DNA from: Lachnobacterium bovis
Lineage (GTDB): Bacteria > Bacillota > Clostridia > Lachnospirales > Lachnospiraceae
Direction of reading: 5' to 3'
DNA: 64,000 nt
NCBI RefSeq assembly: GCF_900111325.1
Contig: NZ_FOGW01000010.1
Location: forward strand, 54,268-118,267
In this document: in pieces, positions 17,871 through 26,873 of the stretch
Layout of the letters: the number at the start of each line of letters is the position of its first letter
Position numbering within the stretch: position 1 is the stretch's first letter
Position numbers and translations under genes: made by a program
Notes under the pieces: model-generated
What the model was told of the DNA's origin: nothing
The model's input: only the letters and a program-made list of their open reading frames with translations
Database searches by the model: none

Positions 17871-18374
17871 TTATAATATATCAAAGTCAATATTATTTTT
17901 GCTTAAGAAAATTCGAACAAGGCGATCCCATTCGTTGTCTAAAGATTTATCAATATTAAATGTTTTGTAAGAAATTCCCGTAGTTAGAGTTAAAATTCCG
18001 TTTTGAAATTTTATATTTAAAAACATACCAGAAACATCTAAGGGAGTGTAAGTTGTCTCAATTGAGGATAAAGTTTTTTCCAAATTAGTAGGTGAAAGTA
18101 AAAATACAAATTTAAAATATCCTGGAGTGTGTTTACCTTTTACAATTGATAGACATTTTGGTCGGATTTGACTATATGGGAAAAAAGAAGAATCTAATAC
18201 ACCTAAACTTTCTAATTCTTCAGTATTATATAAGTCTTTGTTAACGTGACCATCGATTACATAGCTAGCACCATTTACAATTGTTGTTTCTTGTAATAAA
18301 AAGTGATCAAACATGTCACTTAAAAGTAAATTGTTCATAAAATTTTTAATATTTTTTATTTGAACTACTATCAT
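17871..18374 (-). CDS. Conserved hypothetical protein, DUF5721-like
   Basis: I start at ATG 18374 (MIVVQIKNIKNFMNN), preceded by GAAAGGAAAA; a longer frame to 18398 lacks a ribosome site and adds an odd leader. The 167-residue product has no signal peptide or membrane segment. Its layout (NFMNNLLLSDMFDHFLL at the start, a central IRPKCLSIVKGKHTPGYFK, an alternating beta pattern to the end) matches what I recall of a Lachnospiraceae family named DUF5721. Its function is unknown. It runs convergent to nothing and is divergent from the aminopeptidase gene. Confidence 0.7.
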   Translation of the reverse strand: MIVVQIKNIKNFMNNLLLSDMFDHFLLQETTIVNGASYVIDGHVNKDLYNTEELESLGVLDSSFFPYSQIRPKCLSIVKGKHTPGYFKFVFLLSPTNLEKTLSSIETTYTPLDVSGMFLNIKFQNGILTLTTGISYKTFNIDKSLDNEWDRLVRIFLSKNNIDFDIL

Positions 18375-18556
18375 TAATAATTTTCCTTTCAAAATCAATT
18401 AACAACTTATAAAAAGTCAACTAGAATTATAGCATAAATCAAAAAATAGTTGTAGAAGTTTATAATGACAGAACGTATAATAAATAAAGTAATGTAATAT
18501 AACAAAAATCATTATTGAGAGAAGCATGATATAAAAATATATAAGCTGAATAAGAT

Positions 18557-18610
18557 ATATAAAATAATATATAAAAAATAATATATAAAAAATAATATAT
18601 AAAAAATAAT
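18557..18610. repeat. 14-bp A/T tandem repeat
   Basis: Three perfect copies of ATATAAAAAATAAT (18569-18582, 18583-18596, 18597-18610) follow a shortened copy at 18557-18568. They sit about 50 bases upstream of the aminopeptidase start, in its likely promoter region. Copy-number change would shift spacing there. Confidence 0.88.
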
Positions 18611-18661
18611 ATAGTGAATGATTATTGTTATATTGCAAAAATTTGAAAAGAGGTTATATTT

Positions 18662-19963
18662 ATGGAATTTAATAATTTAGAAATCGATAATTTATTTTCT
18701 ATGGTAAAAATGGGAGTATCTCCATTTGGGGTAATAGAAGAATCAAGAAAACGTCTAGAAAAAGCTGGTTTTTGTGAGCTTTCATACGGAGCAAATTGGA
18801 AATTAGAAAAAGGGAAAAAATATTTTGTTGATCACCACGGAAGCACAATTTTTGCTTTTACCGTAGGCAAAAATTTTGATAAAAATCAAATGATTAGAAT
18901 GGCGGCAGCACATACAGATTATCCATGTTTTAGAATTAAACCAAATCCTGATTTTAATAAAGAAGGATATGGCCAGATTAACACAGAAAGTTATGGAGGC
19001 TTAATTATTAATACATGGCTAGATAGACCACTTTCTGTAGCAGGAAAAATTGCACTTAGAAGCGATAATGTTTTTGAACCTAAAATTGTTAATTATAGAG
19101 CGACAAAACCTATTCTTACAATTCCTAATTTAGCAATTCACATGAATAGAGATGTTAATAAAGGAGTAGAGTTAAATAAACAAATTGATACAATGCCTAT
19201 TGTAGATCTCCTTTCAGAAGAACAAAGAGAAACTAAATATTTCATGGAATTTTTAGCAGAGGAATTAAAGGTTGATGTTGAAGATATTTTAGATTTCGAA
19301 TTATCTGTTTTTGCAACAGAAGAGCCATGTTTTGTTGGTGTTAAAGATACAATGATTTCATCTCCAAGATTAGATAATTTAACTTCAGCATCTGCTTTAT
19401 TATCAGCTATTATTAATAATGATAGAAAAGAAGGAATTAATTTAATTGCATTATTTGATCATGAAGAAATAGGAAGTTCGACTAAACAAGGTGCTGGATC
19501 AATTATGTTGCATGATATGTTAAGAAGAATTCTTGCAAATTTAGATTTAAATGAAGAAGAGATTCAAGCTGATATGTATAATGCAATGATGCTTTCAGTT
19601 GATGTTGCGCATGGATTACATCCAAATAAAGCAGAAAAAATGGATATAACTAACCATCCTGTTTTAGGAAAAGGATTTTGTATTAAAGAAGCATGTTCAC
19701 AATCTTATGCCACAGATGCTAAGGCAATTGCTATTGTTCAACAAATTTGTGAAAAAAATAAAATTCCATATCAAAGATTTGTTAATAGATCAGATGTTAG
19801 AGGTGGAGGAACATTAGGGTCAATTGCATCAACACTATTGCCTATTAAAGTTGTAGATATAGGTGTACCATTACTTGCAATGCATTCTGTAAGAGAACTT
19901 ATGGGAACTAAGGATCAAGAGGCTTTATATGAGTTTATTCTTGCTTTTTTTACTGAAAAATAA
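18662..19963 (+). CDS. apeB: M18 family aminopeptidase
   Basis: This is a cytoplasmic zinc metallopeptidase that removes N-terminal (often acidic) residues from peptides. The 433-residue protein matches the M18 length. Metal ligands are visible in AAAHTDYPCFRIKPN (near residue 80), in LDNLTSASAL (near residue 239), in FDHEEIGSSTKQGAGS (near 265) and in the C-terminal LAMHSVREL. AAGAGGTT precedes the ATG. It seems to be monocistronic. Confidence 0.94.
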   Translation: MEFNNLEIDNLFSMVKMGVSPFGVIEESRKRLEKAGFCELSYGANWKLEKGKKYFVDHHGSTIFAFTVGKNFDKNQMIRMAAAHTDYPCFRIKPNPDFNKEGYGQINTESYGGLIINTWLDRPLSVAGKIALRSDNVFEPKIVNYRATKPILTIPNLAIHMNRDVNKGVELNKQIDTMPIVDLLSEEQRETKYFMEFLAEELKVDVEDILDFELSVFATEEPCFVGVKDTMISSPRLDNLTSASALLSAIINNDRKEGINLIALFDHEEIGSSTKQGAGSIMLHDMLRRILANLDLNEEEIQADMYNAMMLSVDVAHGLHPNKAEKMDITNHPVLGKGFCIKEACSQSYATDAKAIAIVQQICEKNKIPYQRFVNRSDVRGGGTLGSIASTLLPIKVVDIGVPLLAMHSVRELMGTKDQEALYEFILAFFTEK

Positions 19964-20155
19964 AAAAATTTAATTAATTTTGTACATATATTTAACGAAA
20001 ATATAAGGGATAGAATATTTTAGCTTTTCAAAACATAAAAAAAGTGTTATGATAAGCATGGAATGTAAGTAGTTTTTAAAACTACATATACTAGAAAAGA
20101 ATAACAATATATTTCGTTGTAAATACTAAACATATAAAATAAGGAGATATCATTA

Positions 20156-20995
20156 ATGTACAAAATAATTATTGATAGTTGTGGAGAGCTTACAGAAGAA
20201 TTAAAAAAAGATGGGCATTTTGTTAACGTCCCACTTGAGTTAGAAATAGATGGATACCATATTGTGGATGATGAGACTTTTGATCAGCTTGACTTTATTA
20301 AGAGAGTTGAAGAAAGTCCAGTAGGACCAAAATCTGCATGTCCATCCCCAGAAAGATATATGAAAGAATTTGAAGGCGATTATGATGATATTTTTGTTAT
20401 TACATTATCTTCAAAGCTATCAGGTTCATATAATAGTGCAGTTCTTGCAAAGAACCTTTATGAGGATGAAAATGGAACACAAAAGAATATCTATGTTGTA
20501 AATTCTCGTTCTGCGTCAATCGGTCAGACTGTAATCGGAATGAAGATAAGAGAATTCGAAGAACAAGGAATGCCTTTTGAAAAAATAGTTGAAGAGATTG
20601 AAAAATATACTGATTCAATTAGTACATATTTTGTCCTTGAAACATTAGAAACATTACGTAAGGCTGGAAGATTAAGCAATGTTAAAGCATTTATTGCAAA
20701 CACATTAAACATTAAGCCAGTAATGGGATCAACAGACGAGGGATCAATTCAGCAGCTTGGTCAGGGAAGAGGAATGAAGAAAGCTTTGGCTAAAATGGTG
20801 GATTGTATAGCAGAGAATACTCCAAATCCTGAAGAAAGAAGAATAGCTATTTCTCATTGTAATTGCCCTGAAAGAGCAGAATATGTAAAGAAATTATTAG
20901 AAGAAAAATTAAACTTTGCAGAAATTATAATAGTACCAACAGCTGGAGTATCTACAATGTATGCTAATAATGGCGGAATTGTTGTTGCTGGTTAA
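20156..20995 (+). CDS. DegV family fatty-acid-binding protein
   Basis: DegV proteins bind fatty acids and, in Firmicutes, can serve as FakB subunits delivering them to fatty-acid kinase FakA. The 279-residue protein has the N-terminal IIIDSCGELTEE, the conserved LSSKLSGSYNSA (near residue 83), VNSRSASIGQ, and the lipid-pocket segment ETLETLRKAGRLSN (about residues 161-174). AAGGAGATATC precedes the ATG. No fakA is adjacent, so the FakB role is inferred from family only. Confidence 0.93.
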   Translation: MYKIIIDSCGELTEELKKDGHFVNVPLELEIDGYHIVDDETFDQLDFIKRVEESPVGPKSACPSPERYMKEFEGDYDDIFVITLSSKLSGSYNSAVLAKNLYEDENGTQKNIYVVNSRSASIGQTVIGMKIREFEEQGMPFEKIVEEIEKYTDSISTYFVLETLETLRKAGRLSNVKAFIANTLNIKPVMGSTDEGSIQQLGQGRGMKKALAKMVDCIAENTPNPEERRIAISHCNCPERAEYVKKLLEEKLNFAEIIIVPTAGVSTMYANNGGIVVAG

Positions 20996-21030
20996 TTCTG
21001 ACTAGTGATATTGGTGCAATATAATTTTTA

Positions 21031-21140
21031 GTGAATGTTATTTAATTAAATTTGATTAAAATAATCTTAAGTAAATGTTATCTAATTAAATTTGGTTAAG
21101 ATAATCTTAAGTAAATGTTATCTAATTTAATTTGATTAAA
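21031..21140. repeat. 40-bp tandem repeat, about 2.75 copies
   Basis: Copies at 21031-21070 and 21071-21110 are nearly identical, and 21111-21140 holds the first 30 bases of a third. The unit begins GTRAATGTTAT and ends ATAATCTTAA. It lies between the degV stop codon and a hairpin, with no ORF in it. The 20996-21312 gap contains only this repeat, the hairpin and the tRNA promoter. Confidence 0.85.
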
Positions 21141-21147
21141 ATTTTAC

Positions 21148-21208
21148 CTACGTTTACATATCTAAGAATAAGAAGAGATTCTTGTAAAAAAGGTATGTTA
21201 GACGTAGG
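21148..21208 (+). terminator. Hairpin, probable terminator after degV
   Basis: CCTACGT pairs with ACGTAGG, extended by ACAT/ATGT and an inner AAGAAT/ATTCTT stem. An A/T-rich tail with eight T residues follows at some distance, so termination is plausible but not textbook. Confidence 0.5.
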
Positions 21209-21245
21209 GGTTTATAAAAAAAATAAATTTTTTTTAAAAAAAGTG

Positions 21246-21274
21246 TTGACAATGGTTGGCTAATTTGTTATTAT
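21246..21274 (+). promoter_or_regulatory. tRNA-Leu promoter
   Basis: TTGACA (21246-21251) and TATTAT (21269-21274) are separated by 17 bases, about 39 bases before the mature tRNA. Confidence 0.8.
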
Positions 21275-21312
21275 AATCAAGTCGACAGCGAGCGACAGTA
21301 AATAAAACAGCT

Positions 21313-21397
21313 GCGGAAGTGTCGGAACTGGCAGACGAGCAAGACTAAGGATCTTGTGATCATTGCGATCGTGAGGGTTCGATTCCCTTCTTCCGCA
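21313..21397 (+). tRNA. tRNA-Leu, anticodon AAG
   Basis: The 85-base cloverleaf has acceptor arms GCGGAAG/CTTCCGC with discriminator A. The anticodon stem is CAAGA/TCTTG around loop CTAAGGA, giving anticodon AAG. A long class II variable arm and the T arm GGGTTCGATTCCC complete it. CCA is not encoded. It is followed by its own terminator. Confidence 0.97.
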
Positions 21398-21412
21398 TTA
21401 TTTAAAACGTAT

Positions 21413-21440
21413 AGGAAACCTTGAGGTTTCCTTTTTTTTT
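21413..21440 (+). terminator. Intrinsic terminator of tRNA-Leu
   Basis: AGGAAACC and GGTTTCCT are complementary around a TTGA loop and are followed by nine T residues. Confidence 0.93.
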
Positions 21441-21509
21441 ATCTAAAATTAAGAATTTTAAATTATATTACGGGGTAGATTATATTTTTTGAAAATTAGG
21501 AGGTAAGGT

Positions 21510-22145
21510 ATGTCAAGTACTTCACATGCTTTAGAAATTAAGAATCTTTACTATAGTAAAGGATATTTTTCAATTAAAGATTTAAATTTGTATGTTGATT
21601 CGAATGAGGTGCTAGGAGTTTATGCTTCGCCTGGTATGGGAAAGACAACACTTGCGATGCTAATTGGTAATGCCTTAGAGCCAGAATATGGAGAGATTTT
21701 ATATTTTGGGCAAAGTATGAGAGATGACGAGATTTTGATAAAAGAGAAAATATCTATTATATATGACACACCTAATTTTAATCTAAATTTGAAGATAGAA
21801 ACATTAGCTAAGGCAATCAAAAAATTAGACAAAAATTTTGATTTTGAAAATTTTTTGCTTGATGCTAAAAGAGAAAAACTAGATTTTAAAACTAGATTAA
21901 AAAATTATTCTAAGAGTGATTTAAAGGTTTTGTCACTTTTGATAGCCTTAAATCGAAACACACAAATTCTCGTTTTAGATGATTTGAAAATAGGAATAGA
22001 AAAAGATAAAATAAACCAAATAAATAATTTGATTAAAGAAGCAATATTAAAGAAAAAATTAGCTATTTTATTTTTGACAAGCGATAAAGATGCTATAAAG
22101 CAATTGGCAGATCGCATATTTGAGTTGAATTCAAAAATGAGTTAG
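21510..22145 (+). CDS. Degenerate ABC-type ATPase domain protein
   Basis: The 211-residue protein keeps the ABC fold order but has lost most catalytic signatures. Walker A is intact (ASPGMGKTTLA, about residues 38-48). The Q-loop position reads IIYDTPNF with no glutamine, the LSGGQ signature is replaced by NYSKSDLKV (near residue 131), Walker B ends LVLDDLK with Asp instead of Glu, and the switch histidine is absent (FLTSDKDA). AGGAGGTAAGGT precedes the ATG. The multi-spanning protein downstream is the likely partner. It may bind ATP without cycling normally, or act as a regulatory subunit. Its substrate and role are unknown. Confidence 0.75.
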   Translation: MSSTSHALEIKNLYYSKGYFSIKDLNLYVDSNEVLGVYASPGMGKTTLAMLIGNALEPEYGEILYFGQSMRDDEILIKEKISIIYDTPNFNLNLKIETLAKAIKKLDKNFDFENFLLDAKREKLDFKTRLKNYSKSDLKVLSLLIALNRNTQILVLDDLKIGIEKDKINQINNLIKEAILKKKLAILFLTSDKDAIKQLADRIFELNSKMS

Positions 22146-22263
22146 AATTAAAGATAATGCTATAAGATTGTATTAGAATAGTGCTACAAGAAGTTATTAG
22201 ACAAGTACTATGAGATAGTATTAGATATAGTGATAACAGAGATAATTTTAGAGGAAGAATATT

Positions 22264-23859
22264 ATGCTTAGATATTTTCAGTTAAAAGGAAGAGGAGAAG
22301 AAACGGAAATTCATGCAATAGTTTCGTTGTTACTTGCAATTTATTGTATGATTTTTTCGAATGAATTAATAGGAGGAATGGGAGGTCTACCAATATGGTC
22401 AGGAATATTACTTTCTTACTATATAATGAGACTTGTGGCAAAGTCTAAAAGTAACATTTGCCATACGCTTCCGATAGGTAGTCGAAAAGAAGTTGATTAT
22501 ATTTTGTGTGGCTATATATTAATTTTTATGGTTTCGTGGGGAATTGTAAAAATAATGGTAGTTGCTTCACGAATGATTGGATGGTCGAACCTAAATGGAA
22601 TGTCCCCAGGCGAGTATATTGATTCAATTTATGGTAGCTCGTTGTTTGAAAGATGGGCGTATTTTATAGCATGGATTATTGTGGCAGCATTTGCAATATC
22701 ACTTTTTCCGCTTGTAGTAATAAAAACAAAAAGATTTTTTATGTTGTATTTATTGATTGATAGTGGAATATTTTATGTTGTATGTAAAGTTATAATTGTG
22801 ACATGTGGAAGCTTTTTACCACAGAAGAATCGAAGAATGCATATTAAAACATTATTAGATTATATGCTTGTATGTCATATGCCAAGACGACTTGTGGCAA
22901 CAGGAATAATAGGTTTGATGGGCATAGGTCTTGCACTTATTGTTCTGCTTGTAAGAAAAATAAGTCATGTGATATATGCTCCTAGTAAGGTTAATACCTC
23001 GAATAAAAAACTAAAAAAAATAAAAGAGTATATTGAACTGAGTCAAGAAGAGAAAAAAGCACATAAAATTAAAAAACTAAAAATTACTGTTAGTGTATTA
23101 TTTGCTATTTTTTGCTTAGGCGTTGGTTTGGTAAAAATTGGTAAAATAATAAAATACAACATTCAAGACGAAGAAGGTGTTTCTTATGTTAAAGTGGCAG
23201 AATGCTTGACGAATGATAAAGCTTTTGGACCAATTTGCTATAAGAATAAAATTTATGTTCCTATAGATGAGACCTTTAATTTTGACAAAAATGGAGGCAA
23301 ACCTCTTGGATATTTAGGATATAAAGGCCAAAATTGCCAAACACAGTTATATAAGTTGACAATTGGAAACATGTTATACAAAAACATGAATGACGATCCG
23401 AAATATAAGTACTGCTTAGAGATGAGTGGGGCTGATTATAATTCATATAAACGAGTTGATAAAGTTGAAAAAGAGGCATTTTATAAGCAAGATAAGGTTT
23501 TTGTCTTGTGGGATGAAGACTGGATAAATGAAACTAGCTATGGTGCAGACAAAACAGGATATACGATCATCGAGAAAGGTTTTGTTGAAAGACTAGTTGA
23601 AAGATTTGGTAAAATTAAATACAATCCCAATGATTTTAAAAGCTATGATACATATTTTACTATAAGAAGCTATCAAGAAAGTAAAAGTGTAAATGGATCC
23701 GAAATAGTAAATGGAAACTGGGTAGGATGTATTTTGGTGAAAAATAATAAATTCTACTTTGGAAATTATAAAAATCAAATAACAGGAATTGAATTAAAGG
23801 AACTTTTAGATATTTTAGGAGGCAACATTAATCAGCCATTGAAAACAATAAAAAAATAA
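22264..23859 (+). CDS. Multi-spanning membrane protein, putative partner of the degenerate ABC ATPase
   Basis: The 531-residue protein has about six hydrophobic segments in its first 240 residues, resembling an ABC-2-type permease. A further membrane helix lies near residue 275-297, then an extracytoplasmic C-terminal half (about 300-531) of alternating charged and aromatic residues with no recognised motif. GAGGAAG precedes the ATG. The gap from the ATPase gene (118 bases) holds no terminator, so co-transcription is plausible. I do not recognise a characterised family. Transport or a sensory role are both possible. Confidence 0.6.
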   Translation: MLRYFQLKGRGEETEIHAIVSLLLAIYCMIFSNELIGGMGGLPIWSGILLSYYIMRLVAKSKSNICHTLPIGSRKEVDYILCGYILIFMVSWGIVKIMVVASRMIGWSNLNGMSPGEYIDSIYGSSLFERWAYFIAWIIVAAFAISLFPLVVIKTKRFFMLYLLIDSGIFYVVCKVIIVTCGSFLPQKNRRMHIKTLLDYMLVCHMPRRLVATGIIGLMGIGLALIVLLVRKISHVIYAPSKVNTSNKKLKKIKEYIELSQEEKKAHKIKKLKITVSVLFAIFCLGVGLVKIGKIIKYNIQDEEGVSYVKVAECLTNDKAFGPICYKNKIYVPIDETFNFDKNGGKPLGYLGYKGQNCQTQLYKLTIGNMLYKNMNDDPKYKYCLEMSGADYNSYKRVDKVEKEAFYKQDKVFVLWDEDWINETSYGADKTGYTIIEKGFVERLVERFGKIKYNPNDFKSYDTYFTIRSYQESKSVNGSEIVNGNWVGCILVKNNKFYFGNYKNQITGIELKELLDILGGNINQPLKTIKK

Positions 23860-23954
23860 TTTTTTTCAAGAAAAAAAGGAAATGGCATTTTAGTATAGAA
23901 TATTAATAGTGTAGGTTGTTCTCTAAAGCGTTTTTTGAAGAAGGAGTTGTAAAA

Positions 23955-24974
23955 ATGACTATTCGAGAACAAATAGAAAAGATGGAAAAAGAGAACTTAA
24001 GTCAATTTGCATGCTTAAGTATTAATTCTAAAGGTCGTCTAGTTCAAGAAGAACAATGTGATATTCGTCCTGTTTTTCAAAGAGATAGAGATAGAATACT
24101 TCACAGTAAATCTTTTAGAAGATTAAAAAATAAAACACAAGTTTTTCTTACCCCAAAGGGCGATCATTATAGAACAAGATTATCACATACCTTAGAGGTA
24201 TCTCAAAATGCTAGAACGATTGCAAAAGCTCTCAGATTAAATGAAGATTTAGTTGAGGCGATAGCACTAGGACATGATTTAGGACATACGCCTTTTGGAC
24301 ATGCGGGAGAGTTCGTTTTAAATAAGGTATATGAAGGTGGTTTTGAACATAATGTTCAAAGTCTAAGGATAGTGGATAAACTTGAGAAATCAGGCAAAGG
24401 ATTGAATCTAACTTGGGAGGTTAGAGATGGTATTTTAAACCATCAAACGCATACTAAACCTCATACTTTAGAAGGTAAGATTGTTAGATTGTCAGATAAA
24501 ATTGCATATGTTAATTCGGATTTTGATGATGCAATACGTGCAAAAATTTTGTGCGAAGATGATATACCTCTTGAAATCCGAAAGACTTTGGGATATGATA
24601 CTAAAAGTCGTTTAGATCATCTTATTCATGATATTATAATTAATAGTATGGATAGGGATGATATTGTGTTGTCAAAAGAGACAAATGAGGCTCTGTTTGA
24701 CTTAAGAAAATTTATGTTTAAAAATGTGTATACTAATCCGGTTGCAAAAAGAGAAGAAGGAAAAGCAATGGCACTTTTAGAGCAACTCTACTACTACTAT
24801 ATGGAAGGTAATCATATAGAACAATTGCCAAAGAAGTATTTAGATATGTTAGAAGATGGTACTAAAAAAGGCAGGGTAGTTTGTGATTACATCGCAGGAA
24901 TGACCGATCAATTTGCAATTAGCACATTTAGTAGTCATTTTTTGCCGAAAGAATGGCAAGTTGGCGATAGTTAA
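23955..24974 (+). CDS. dgt: dGTPase-like HD-domain nucleotidohydrolase
   Basis: Members of this family hydrolyse dNTPs to deoxynucleosides and triphosphate. The 339-residue protein begins at ATG 23955, 5 bases after AAGGAGTTGT; an upstream in-frame TTG at 23916 would add 13 unsupported residues. The HD-motif residues are in SHTLEVSQNARTIA (near residue 76) and GHDLGHTPFGHAGE (near 104). The N-terminal RPVFQRDRDRILHSKSFRRL is typical of the family. It directly precedes dnaG, an arrangement common in Clostridia. Confidence 0.94.
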   Translation: MTIREQIEKMEKENLSQFACLSINSKGRLVQEEQCDIRPVFQRDRDRILHSKSFRRLKNKTQVFLTPKGDHYRTRLSHTLEVSQNARTIAKALRLNEDLVEAIALGHDLGHTPFGHAGEFVLNKVYEGGFEHNVQSLRIVDKLEKSGKGLNLTWEVRDGILNHQTHTKPHTLEGKIVRLSDKIAYVNSDFDDAIRAKILCEDDIPLEIRKTLGYDTKSRLDHLIHDIIINSMDRDDIVLSKETNEALFDLRKFMFKNVYTNPVAKREEGKAMALLEQLYYYYMEGNHIEQLPKKYLDMLEDGTKKGRVVCDYIAGMTDQFAISTFSSHFLPKEWQVGDS

Positions 24975-25046
24975 AAGTGTAATGTTAGTAAAAATAACGT
25001 GAAAAAACGGTGCTGACGTGATTTTTTTGCAGGAAGGAGGACTTAG

Positions 25047-26825
25047 ATGCCGTTTTATTCAGATGATTTAATAGAAGAAGTAAGACAAAGTAATGACATA
25101 GTTGATGTAATAGGTAATTACGTTAGATTAAAAAAGAAGGGTAGTTCCTATTTTGGCTTGTGTCCGTTCCACAACGAAAAAACAGGATCTTTTTCAGTTT
25201 CTCCTAATAAGCAGATGTATTATTGCTTTGGTTGTGGAGCAGGCGGTAATGTTTTTACGTTTTTAATGCAATATGAGAACTTTTCATTTAAGGAGTCCAT
25301 GGAATATCTCGCAGAAAGGGCAAATATAACATTGCCTCAATATGAAATGACTGCCGAACAAAAGATGAAGGCAAATGAGAAGGCTGTATTGCTTGAAATA
25401 AATAAAGAAGCGGCTAAGTATTTTTATACGCTACTTCGTTCCCCAAGAGGTGAGATGGCTAGTAAATATTTTGAAAAAAGGCAATTATCACCTGAAACAA
25501 TGCGTAAGTTTGGACTTGGATATTCGGACCAATATAGCGACGATTTGTACAGATATTTGAAACAAAAAGGATATGATGATGAAATTCTAAGACAATCTGG
25601 TTTAATTACTATCAAAGAATCTAAAGGTGTTTATGACAGATTTTGGAATAGAGCTATGTTTCCTATTATGGATGCGCACAACAAAGTTATTGGCTTTGGT
25701 GGGCGTGTTATGGGAGATGGTGAACCTAAATATCTTAATTCACCAGAAACAAAGGTTTTTGATAAAGGACGAAATTTGTACGGCTTAAATTTTGCTAGAG
25801 CAAGTAGACGAGAATATTTATTGTTATGTGAAGGCTATATGGATGTTATTTCATTACATCAGGCTGGTTTTGATAATGCAGTTGCATCACTAGGAACTGC
25901 ATTAACGAGTGGACATGCAAGTTTGTTAAAAAGATATACTAAGGCAGTTTATCTTACGTACGATAGTGATGGGGCAGGAGTTAAAGCTGCTCTTAGAGCA
26001 ATTCCAATTTTGAATGAAGTTGGAATTACCACAAAAGTTATCAATATGAAACCATATAAAGATCCAGATGAATTTATTAAAAATCTTGGAGCTGAAGAAT
26101 ACGAAAAGAGGATTCAACAGGCAGAAAATAGTTTCATGTTTGAAATTAGAATTCTTCAAGATAACTTTGATTTAAATGATCCAGATGGAAAGACTAAGTT
26201 TTTCCAAGAGGTTGCAAAGAAGTTATTAGGCTTTTCAGAAGAATTAGAAAGAAACAATTACATAGAAGCAGTAGCTAAAAAATACCATATTTCTTATGAA
26301 GATTTAAGAAAAATGGTTGTAAATATGGCAATAAAGCTTGGTGGCTATAAGAGGCCACAAGAGATTAGAAATAGCCACACAGTAAAAAAACAAAGAGAAG
26401 ATGGCATGAGACAATCCCAAAAACTTATGCTTACTTGGCTTATTGAAGATGAAAAGTTATACCCTATTATTAAAAAATATATAAGTCCAAGTGATTTTAC
26501 CCAAGAGCTTTATCTAAAGGTCGCAACTGAAGTGTTTAGTCAATACGAAGAAAGTGGTGTAGTTAACGCCGCTAGAATTATAAGTATGTTTGATAGTGAA
26601 GAAGAACAACGTGAGGTTGCATCACTTTTTAATGCTAAAATTCAAAAATTATCTTCAAAAAGTGATAAGGAAAAGGCATTAAAAGAGACAGTAATAAGAA
26701 TAAAGCAAAATAGTATTTCAGTACGTTCTAATGCATTAGACCCAACAGATCTAAAAGGATTGATGGAAGTTATTAATGACAAAAAAGAACTTGAAAATAT
26801 AGAAAAAATGCAATTTAGTCTTTAA
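25047..26825 (+). CDS. dnaG: DNA primase
   Basis: DnaG synthesises RNA primers at the replication fork. The 592-residue protein has the N-terminal zinc ribbon (CPFHNEKTGSFSVSP...CFGCGAGG, residues 40-64). The RNA-polymerase core domain includes RFWNRAMFPIMD and GFGGR, the TOPRIM motif is LLCEGYMDVISLHQAG (about 255-270) with DSDGAG downstream, and a C-terminal DnaB-interacting domain ends the protein. AAGGAGGACTTAG precedes the ATG. It lies in the conserved macromolecular-synthesis cluster with rpoD; rpsU is absent here. Confidence 0.97.
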   Translation: MPFYSDDLIEEVRQSNDIVDVIGNYVRLKKKGSSYFGLCPFHNEKTGSFSVSPNKQMYYCFGCGAGGNVFTFLMQYENFSFKESMEYLAERANITLPQYEMTAEQKMKANEKAVLLEINKEAAKYFYTLLRSPRGEMASKYFEKRQLSPETMRKFGLGYSDQYSDDLYRYLKQKGYDDEILRQSGLITIKESKGVYDRFWNRAMFPIMDAHNKVIGFGGRVMGDGEPKYLNSPETKVFDKGRNLYGLNFARASRREYLLLCEGYMDVISLHQAGFDNAVASLGTALTSGHASLLKRYTKAVYLTYDSDGAGVKAALRAIPILNEVGITTKVINMKPYKDPDEFIKNLGAEEYEKRIQQAENSFMFEIRILQDNFDLNDPDGKTKFFQEVAKKLLGFSEELERNNYIEAVAKKYHISYEDLRKMVVNMAIKLGGYKRPQEIRNSHTVKKQREDGMRQSQKLMLTWLIEDEKLYPIIKKYISPSDFTQELYLKVATEVFSQYEESGVVNAARIISMFDSEEEQREVASLFNAKIQKLSSKSDKEKALKETVIRIKQNSISVRSNALDPTDLKGLMEVINDKKELENIEKMQFSL

Positions 26826-26873
26826 AGTTAAATTTACTTTTAAGGCGAAAAGAAAGTTGAGAGGAAGTTAATA

